Shown here piece after piece: positions 57,085 to 64,000 of a stretch of DNA of 64,000 nucleotides. The DNA comes from Coptis chinensis. Lineage: Eukaryota > Streptophyta > Magnoliopsida > Ranunculales > Ranunculaceae. The notes beneath the pieces were generated by a model, which was given only the letters and a program-made list of their open reading frames with translations, was not told the origin of the DNA and searched no databases. The DNA lies in the NCBI GenBank assembly GCA_015680905.1, contig CM027378.1:107715501-107779500 (forward strand). Direction: 5' to 3'. Position numbers and translations under genes: made by a program. Each line of letters starts with the position of its first letter. The first letter of the stretch is position 1.

Positions 57085-57755
57085 ACACAAATTTTCGAAA
57101 CTGAATATATTTTTATTGAAAATAAACCGAAATATGTTAATAACCAACGATTATGGTGCATAAGTATTTGGAAACTAATTAAGGAATCAAATTGAGATAG
57201 CCTCTTCACTTTGTGGTTTAGGATATTAATTCGTAATTTTCAAATAGAATTATCTTAAACTCGATCTAGCTTATATAATAGTTTTATTATATTTATGGTG
57301 ATTTAGCGGCAAATTTTCGAATCAGAATATATTTTTATTAAAAATAAACCGAAATACGTTAATGAGCAGCGATTATGGTGTATAAGTACTTGGAAACTAA
57401 TTGATCAAATTGAGATAGCCCATTCACTTTGTGGTTTAGGATATTAATCCATAATTTTCAAATAGAATTATATTAAACTCGATCTAGCTTGTATAATAGT
57501 TTTCTTAGATTTATGGTGATTTAGCGGCAAATTTTTGAATCATAATATATTTTCATTGAAAATAAACCGAAATACGTTAATGAGCAGCGATTATGGTGCA
57601 TAAGTACTTGGAAACTAAGGGATCAAATTGAGATAGCCTATTCACTTTGTGGTTTAGAATATTAATCTGTAATTTTCAAATGAAATTATTTTAAACTCAA
57701 TCTAGCTTGTATAATAGTTTTATTAGATTTATGGTGATTTAGCGGTAAATCATCA
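57085..57755. repeat. three tandem units of about 218 bp
   Basis: The word tttatggtgatttagcgg recurs at about 57293, 57511 and 57730. Each unit also contains aaataaaccgaaatac, gcataagtacttggaaac and actttgtggtttaggatat. The copies differ by scattered substitutions and small indels. Confidence 0.9.
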
Positions 57756-58209
57756 CCGTTCGGCTTACGTACTAATGTGTACAAATCACTAAAACAGATT
57801 GATTGTTTCCATATCCTCAAAGAATACACTACTCCCACTTGAAAAGATTTATCATATGCACGTGTCCTACGAACGGGTGTCGTTATATTAAATTATTCTA
57901 AAAAATATTAGCAACTATGCATAGTTATGAGATATGAAAATTATATTAATTACTCATTTAAATTTCTTGCACCACTCTCTATAAAAAGGAAGCACCAAAC
58001 CTTGATAAAACTATTTTTTTTTTTTTGTTAGGTTTAATAATAGAAGTTTGATTGAAGTTTTGTGAGAATGCCTAATGTGGCGAAGATAATATTGAAGCTA
58101 CTTGAATAGCAAAGTATTCCCAATCACAATAAAAAGAATTATAATAAACACTACTTAAAATGCAAAACTATATTTGTCGAGACATTTATTCCCCATACAT
58201 AAAATACAA

Positions 58210-59660
58210 ATATGTTTTCGAGTTATTAGTTCAATGCATTTGCATCAAGTTTCTGATTTTCCATTAATTATTCTTTGAGGTTAGTTTAATGTAATACGTT
58301 GCATCCCATTTCTAATTTCTCATTAATTATTCTTTGAGGTTAATACAATGCAGTTTCATCAAGTTTCCGATTTCCCGTTAATTATTATTTGAGGTTAGTT
58401 CAGTGCAATTACATCAACTTTATGATTTCCCATTAGTTATTCATTAAGGTTAATTCAGTACGTACAGTTGCATCCAGTTTTCGATGTTTCGTTAATTAGT
58501 CTTTGAGATTAGTTCATTGCATTTGCATCCAGGTTCCAATCTCCAGTTAATTACTCTTTGAGGTTAGTTCAATATATTTGCATCCAGTTTTTTATTTTCC
58601 GTTAATTGTTTTTCTAGGTTAGTTTGATAGTTTACAATTTCTATACAGTTTGCATACATGTAAGAGTCTGTTTGTATAAACTCACTTTCGTTTTGGGTTC
58701 CTAATTATTTGTAATTACTCATAAGAGAAGGCTAAAAAAGTGGATATTTATGCTTTGAGGTCAGTGCGATGCAGTTACATTCGACTTCCGATTTCTAGTT
58801 AACCATTTTTTGATGTTATTTTAATGCATTTGCATCCAATTTTTGATTTCCCGTTAGTTAATCTCTGATTTTAGTTTAATGCAATTGCATCCAGTTTTTG
58901 GTTTTCCGTTAATTATTCTTTGAGGTTAGTTCAATGCAGTTGCATATAATTTTTGATTTTATGTTAATTGTTCTTTGAGGTTAGTTCAATGCATTTGCAT
59001 CAAGTTTATGATTTCACATTAATTATTTTTTTAGGTTAGTTCAATGCGGTTACATCAAATTTATAATTTCCGTTAATTATTCATTTAGGTTAGTTGAGTG
59101 TAGTTTCATCCATTTTTAATGTTTCATTAATTAGTCTTTGATATTAGTTCATTGCATTTGGATCCAGTTTTCGATTTCCCGTTAATAACTCTTTAAGGTT
59201 AGTTTAATACATCTGCATCTAGTTTCTGATTATTTATGCTTTGAGGTTAGTTCGATATAATTATATTTGGTTTCTGATTTCCCGTTAACTATTCTTTGAA
59301 GTTATTTCAATGCATTTGCAATTAGTTTTCGATTTCCCACCAATTATTCTATGAGGTTAGTTCAATGCAGTTGCATTCCGTTTTTGATTTTATGTTAATT
59401 ATTTTTTGAGTTAAGTTCAATGCATTTGTATCCAGTTTTCAGTTTTCCATTAATTATTATTTGAAGTTTGTTTGATGTATTTGCATACCGTTTCTGATTT
59501 TCCGTTAAATATTTTTCAAGGATTTGCATTCAATTTCTAATTTTCCGTTAGTTACTCTCTGTCGTTAGTTTAATGCAATTTGCATAATAAAGTTTATGAT
59601 TTCCCGTTAATTACTCCTTGAGCTCAGTTATGTATTTGAATCCAGTTTCCGATTTCCTTA
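58210..59660. repeat. degenerate minisatellite array 1, about 57-bp unit
   Basis: Roughly 25 units of the form tttgaggttagttcaatg, catttgcatccagtttctg, atttcccgttaattattc. Units are diverged, with small indels. The array is preceded by a unique leader (57860-58200) that recurs before array 2. Confidence 0.9.
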
Positions 59661-60174
59661 TAATTATCAAATGTGGTGTGTAATACCAACTTCTACTGAT
59701 CCATTTGTAGTGTCCTTGCAAACATGACATAAAAAGTAAATTATGCTTAATTTACTATGTAGGATCATCGAAAATTATCCAGTTTCCGATTTCTCGTTAA
59801 TTATTCTTTAAATTATGCATGACTCACTATGTGGAATCTTCAAAGATTATCTACTTAGCGGGTGTTGTTATATTAATTATTCTAAAAATATTTGCAAATA
59901 TGCATAACTATTATATATTAATATTATATTGATCACTCAACCAAATTTCTTATAACATGAAAACCTCACTCTTCATTAAAAAAAATAACTTACCTTTGAT
60001 AAAATCCTTCAACTTCATTTTTTTGTTTAATAATAGAAGTTTGATTGAAGTTTTGTGAGATTGCCTAATAAGGCGAAGTTCATATATATTGAAGCTACTT
60101 GAGAGATAAGATAAACATCATTTTAAATACAAAACTATACTTATCGAGACATTCCCACAACATATAACCCAACT

Positions 60175-61080
60175 ATGTTTTGAGGTTAGTTTAATGCATT
60201 TGCATCTAGTTTTTGATTTTTCGTTATTTATGTTTTAAGGTTAGTTCAATGCGATTTGCATCCAATTTTCAATTCCCGTTATTTATTTTTTTAGATCAGT
60301 TCAATGCAGTTGCATCCAGTTTCTGATTTATCGTTAATTATTCTTTTCGGTTAGTTCCATACATTTGCATCAAATTTCCAATTTTATATTAATTGTTCTT
60401 TGAGGTAAGTTCAATGTATTTGCATCCAGTTTCTGATTTCCCGTTAATTATTATGTTAGATTAGTTTAATACATTTGCATCTAGTTTCGATTTTTCAGTA
60501 TTTATTATTTGATAAAGTTGCATTTGCATCTAGTTTCGATTTCGTTAATTATTGTTTGAGGTTAGTTCAATGAGTTTGCATCCGGTTTCGATTTTCCGTT
60601 AATTATTTCTTGAGGTTTTGTATCCAATATATTTTTTGAGATTAGTTCAATGCAGGTTGCATCCGGTTTCGATTTTCACATTAATTAGTTTTTAAGATTA
60701 GTTCCACGATTTGCATTATGTTCCCAATTTATAATTAATTTTTTTTTTTAGGTTAGTTCAATGATTTTGCATCCGGTTTCGATTTCCGTTAATTTAATCT
60801 TTGAGGGTGAGCTCAATGCATTTGCATCCAGTTTGATTTTTCGACAATAATTTTTTGATGTATTTGTATCCAAGTTTTGATTTTCCATTAATTATTCTTT
60901 GAGGTTAGTTTAATACAGTTATATCCATTATTCGATTTTCTATTAATTACTTTTTAAGATTAGTTTAATGCTTGCATTTGCATTCGATTTCGATTTCCGT
61001 TAAATATTATTTGAGGTTAGTTCGATGCATTTGCATCAGTTTTCCGTTCCCCATTAATTGTTTTTGTCGTTAGTTTCATT
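60175..61080. repeat. degenerate minisatellite array 2, about 57-bp unit
   Basis: Roughly 15 units of the same 57-bp type as array 1. Its leader (59845-60110), with tagaagtttgattgaagt and ttttgtgaga, repeats the leader of array 1 at a distance of about 1.99 kb. Confidence 0.9.
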
Positions 61081-61224
61081 CACTATTATATATTTTTTAA
61101 AATATTTGTCATTATTGCTTTGCTGTTATTTTTTTTTCATTTTCTATTATATATTTTGTATAATTGTTTTTATCTATGTTTTGAGGCCATGTTAAGGATA
61201 TATTCGAAATAAGTCGGTGTTTTA

Positions 61225-61500
61225 TCATAGATACTAAAATTGTATGATTTGTAATAGAAAATTAGTTTATACAAATCACCTATTTTTTAGCAATTTTTTT
61301 TTTTTATTTGATCAAATATAAATTAGTTTCTACAAATCACCTATTTTTTAGCAATTTTTTTTATTTGATCAAATATATAAGAATTGGAACACTAAAAGTG
61401 TTTGATTCGTAGTAATAGAAAATTACCTTCTACAAATTACCTATTTTTTTAGTAATTTTTTTTTTTATTTGATCAAATATATAAGAATTGGAAATACACC
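61225..61500. repeat. tandem repeats with tttgatcaaatata words
   Basis: Three copies of taatagaaaattagttt-like plus acaaatcacctatttttt and ttatttgatcaaatata, near the 5' end of the Helitron-like element. Confidence 0.85.
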
Positions 61501-61727
61501 CAAACTCTCCAAATATAGGAATTAAAAATATACTCAAACTCTCCAAAGAGGTTCCATGTGCGTGGGATTGTAGGCTATTAAAAAAATACTATCTTTCATA
61601 TTAGAGTGTCACATATGATAGAAAAAAGACTAACTCTCATATTAGAGTGCCACATAGGAGAGAGAAAATCCTCCTTTAAAGGTCTCTGCTTTAGTATATA
61701 GATAGTAGATTTCAAATTCCGGACATA

Positions 61728-61893
61728 TTAATCGATATACTCCCCAACCATACAAGTATCATAATCAATCCCAGCAGCTTCCAATTTCTTCTTCAAAATT
61801 TCAAATCGTGCTGATTCAAGGGTCCCAATCTCTTTACGCTCCACTTGTACTTCAAATTCACCAAAAGTACCAGTCATTTCTTCTTTACTAAAA
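61728..61893 (-). pseudogene. possible TWINKLE-like primase-helicase exon fragment
   Basis: After an acceptor-like ttttag the - strand reads KEEMTGTFGEFEVQVERKE, then GTLESARFEILKKKLEAAG and IDYDTCMVGEYID followed by TAA at 61728. In the next frame LICPEF follows at once. The pattern 'R-x-E-x-L-K-x-K-L-x-x-x-G-I-D...C-x-x-G-x-Y...C-P' resembles the start of the organellar TWINKLE primase zinc-binding region as I recall it. The fragment stops at the Helitron end (61702). Only about 50 residues are available, so the assignment is tentative. Confidence 0.4.
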
Positions 61894-62639
61894 TGTATAA
61901 TTTATCTAACAAATATTCATACAACAAAATCATACATGCTACAAAACATATTAAATAAAAATCCAAATTGAGACTGTCTATCATCTTTTTTGACATCGTT
62001 TAATTTTGGAAGAATAAGAGAGAGGGTTTGAAGAGATGAATTTTTTTTTGGAGAGTTGGGAGTTTTGTAGAATTGAAAAAAGAGCCTGGAAATAGGTTTT
62101 TATCAATTTTGGGTTACGAACAATTGAAATCCGCAAAAAAGGGCGTAGAATTCCCTTTTTTATGAAAAATCTGATGTATCAGTCTCAGAGAAAAAAAAAA
62201 AAGGGCTGACGTGGGTCACTGGGAGCATTTTCCACTACTCAGTATTAATGGTCTTTGATTTCAGATATATATTGTTTTTTTTAGTACACGATATATAGCC
62301 CAACATGAAAATTTTCTGCCTTGATTGAAACCAATATATCGGTTTGTTAAGTTCTAACTAGATGAGTATCTCACATATTTCTTTCTCCATCTTGTTTTTA
62401 GTTTTACCCAATAGTAATGAAGTTACCCACTTATTCCAGGTACACTGCGATATACTTGTTGTTGCTTCTTGCAGCCTTAGCTCAATATATGGGGTGTATA
62501 TTAGAAAGAGACTCATATGGGGTGGCTCAATATTTGCTTAGAGCTCAATATTAGCTGGAACTGATAGCCATTTTGTTGCTCATAGAGTGGTATTATTTAG
62601 TTTACTAACTGTAGTATTATGATTATCAAGCAAAGGCAG
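61894..62639. other. intergenic or intron, no recognisable gene
   Basis: AT-rich sequence between the divergent TWINKLE-like and PAT10-like fragments. No clear promoter motif or exon was recognised. Confidence 0.4.
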
Positions 62640-64000
62640 TCTGCTTCAAGAAAGAACGGTAGCTTTATTATCTCTATGGAAGGGAACCACTCAGGAAGAA
62701 GCGCTCCTGGAGCCAATTATACACCATGGACGAAGTTGGTGATGGACATGTACCCTCCTGGATCATCAATTATGTTTGCAAACTTTCTTTCTTTGTATTT
62801 TCATGTTCATTGTCGTAATATCAGATTCTGTAAACGATGGCTGTTAATTTGATGATTGCTTGTTTATATATCAATGTTGTTCTCTTGGGTCAATGGAGAA
62901 TAATTGTTTGCTAAGTTCATGTTTAGAAAAGGTGTCAATATGCTGGGGCACTTCCCCAAGTAATGGACGGATTAGCAAAGGATTGAGTCTTACATAGTTT
63001 TTTTGTTCATAACCATAAGCTCTCTAGATTCCATAAGCTGAGGCTCACACCAGTTGGCCATGTTTAGAAATGGAAATTTCTCGGGAACAACTAAGTCTCT
63101 TTTGGCTAAGATTGGTGCAGCTCTAACATATAATGAAGAAATTGTTTTTGAAGGAAATCCACCTTCTATTCACCAATGGGAAGGGCATTTTGAGTCACTC
63201 TCTAATATTCAATTCACGCCAAGTCAAGATTGGGTCCCTTTAGCACATCTCTATTACATTGTTCTCCTCTCCTCAAGAATATGCATGGAACCATGGATAT
63301 TGAGTCACTCTTATTGATTAACAACAAAAATATCACGAAAAACACCTTACTCCTTAGAATTAAGCTATCCAAGTTAGGTCCTCTGGGGCAATCTCCATAT
63401 TTCAAATTACTATTTTGGTTTCCTGGTTTAGCTGTAGTAATAAATCTAAGTGGAGCTGTTTAGTAACTAAGTGGTTATAAATGTATTCAGTTTATCAGTT
63501 TTCTTGCTTTCATATTTGATGATAATGAAAAATGAATATTACCCTTTAGAAACACACCTTCGTCCTTCGAGATGGTCCTCACTCCTCGATGACATGTTTG
63601 TCTAAGTAGGTTTGAATTTTGACAATCGCATTTTTTAGTGAATTTTTTATCTTTATTTGTTTGCAGCCTCCACACACAAAACATTGTCATGATTGTGACA
63701 AATGTGTTCTTCAATTTGATTATCATTGTGTTTGGTTTGGAACATGCATTGGGCAACCATTGTCAATTTTGGTGAGTTTAATTTCCTTTTGCAGATTCCT
63801 CCTGCAATTGCATAGTTCTTTAAGTGCCTCATTTTTCTCGTTTTCATAGGTTTCCACATTTGTAGCTATGTTCAATCGCATATGCGAATATAACCTACTA
63901 GTACGGCTCATGCTGTTTTACATTTTTCCTTATGAGTAACCTTGCAGTCTGTGTGATAAATATGTACCTTGTAGGTGGTACATTTTAGAGGAAACCGCGT
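62640..64000 (+). pseudogene. PAT10-like DHHC palmitoyltransferase, partial and decayed
   Basis: The family is made of membrane enzymes that S-acylate proteins at the tonoplast and Golgi. Three exon pieces are visible: 62640 to about 62773 (SASRKNGSFIISMEGNHSG then NYTPWTKLVMDMYPPGSSI), 63667-63771 with cag acceptor and GTGAGT donor (PPHTKHCHDCDKCVLQFD, then YHCVWFGTCIGQ), and 63975 to the window edge (G-TGG-TAC: WYILEETA). The order matches plant PAT10. In the cysteine-rich domain the DHHC motif is DYHC and PPRTKHC is PPHTKHC. After GTCIGQ a 5-nt loss shifts the frame relative to the expected N-H-C-Q-F-W. The exon coding the preceding zinc-binding cysteines was not found. Flanking splice sites are intact. 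The gene runs out of the window; the N-terminal membrane segments are not seen. Confidence 0.7.

Larger units (their letters stand above)
57009..61702 (-). mobile_element. 4.7-kb non-autonomous Helitron-like element
   Basis: On the - strand it begins TCTATATACTAAAGCAGAG (61702), preceded by A. It ends with an 18-bp palindrome, CCCGGGCATATGTCCGGG (57038-57021), then 8 nt and CTAG (57012-57009), followed by T. TC start, hairpin near the end, CTRR end and insertion between A and T are the Helitron hallmarks. There is no Rep/helicase. The interior is almost entirely tandem repeats. It inserted into the TRIM-like/minisatellite region. Confidence 0.72.

Noticed and set aside
56112..57147. Repetitive frames of 69-136 codons on the - strand (repeated TPSAFVPAEPSVVRTW)
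   Set aside because: They follow from translating the minisatellite; unit lengths change frame and there is no start or promoter context, so a repeat protein is unlikely.
58210..61080. Regularly spaced repeats that superficially resemble a CRISPR array
   Set aside because: Units are contiguous and degenerate along their whole length (about 57 bp), with no constant repeat and variable spacer pattern, and the genome is a plant's. It is a minisatellite.
63054..63463. Overlapping 77-87-codon frames between PAT10-like exons
   Set aside because: No match to the palmitoyltransferase family and no good splice sites; most simply intron or inserted sequence.

Overview
The window is nuclear DNA of a flowering plant, most likely a eudicot. 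The signs are spliced genes with GT-AG introns, an acidic SKn dehydrin under a TATA/DRE/ABRE promoter, fragments of plant-specific genes (nuclear-pore anchor, PPR, 2-alkenal reductase, chloroplast RRM protein, PAT10-type palmitoyltransferase) and a very high load of nested transposable elements. Only one gene, the dehydrin at 1178-2170 (- strand), looks complete and functional. Nearly all the rest is mobile DNA or decayed gene copies.

Layout. 1-7.7 kb: dehydrin and promoter, a putative MITE (about 2.99-3.54 kb), a degraded run of nuclear-pore-anchor (NUA/TPR) exons followed by a PPR fragment (5.3-6.4 kb), and a tiny retroposon with perfect 13-bp target-site duplications (6.9 kb). 7.7-19.6 kb: a 5'-truncated, internally deleted Athila-like Ty3/gypsy element (gag, protease, integrase C-terminus, env-like ORF, 3' LTR) carrying a hAT-like insertion at 10138-11071. 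19.6-22.2 kb: copia 3' end and LTRs, then a LINE 3' end flanked by 13-bp duplications.

22.2-43.7 kb: one chromovirus-type gypsy element (22238-43714, duplication GTTCT on both sides). Its 5' LTR is split by an 11.4-kb element with long terminal inverted repeats (23597-34957). That element itself contains a complete-length but mutated Tat-lineage gypsy element (25181-34465, duplication TTGCT, - strand) with an antisense, apparently intron-containing extra ORF. Beside it lies a Helitron-like segment (34967 to about 37897) carrying pieces of a 2-alkenal reductase gene and a tRNA-like sequence. A 332-bp palindrome with a CA-repeat loop sits in the intact 3' LTR.

43.7-56 kb: nested MITEs, a 2.3-kb solo LTR, a subtilase fragment, and a chloroplast RRM-protein gene copy with a 5.65-kb Tork-like copia element (49671-55324, duplication CATAG) just upstream of its first visible exon. 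56-61.7 kb: a TRIM-like LTR and a scrambled minisatellite, cut by a 4.7-kb Helitron-like element (57009-61702) filled with about 218-bp and about 57-bp tandem repeats in a roughly 2-kb higher-order duplication. 61.7-64 kb: a short TWINKLE-like exon fragment (- strand) and the start of a PAT10-like DHHC palmitoyltransferase copy (+ strand) that appears decayed.

No operon-like or new multi-gene system is visible. The notable content is the depth and readability of the nesting, the gene-fragment capture, and the antisense ORF in the Tat element. All element names rest on motif recognition by eye; no database search was run. Boundaries given as 'about' are approximate.
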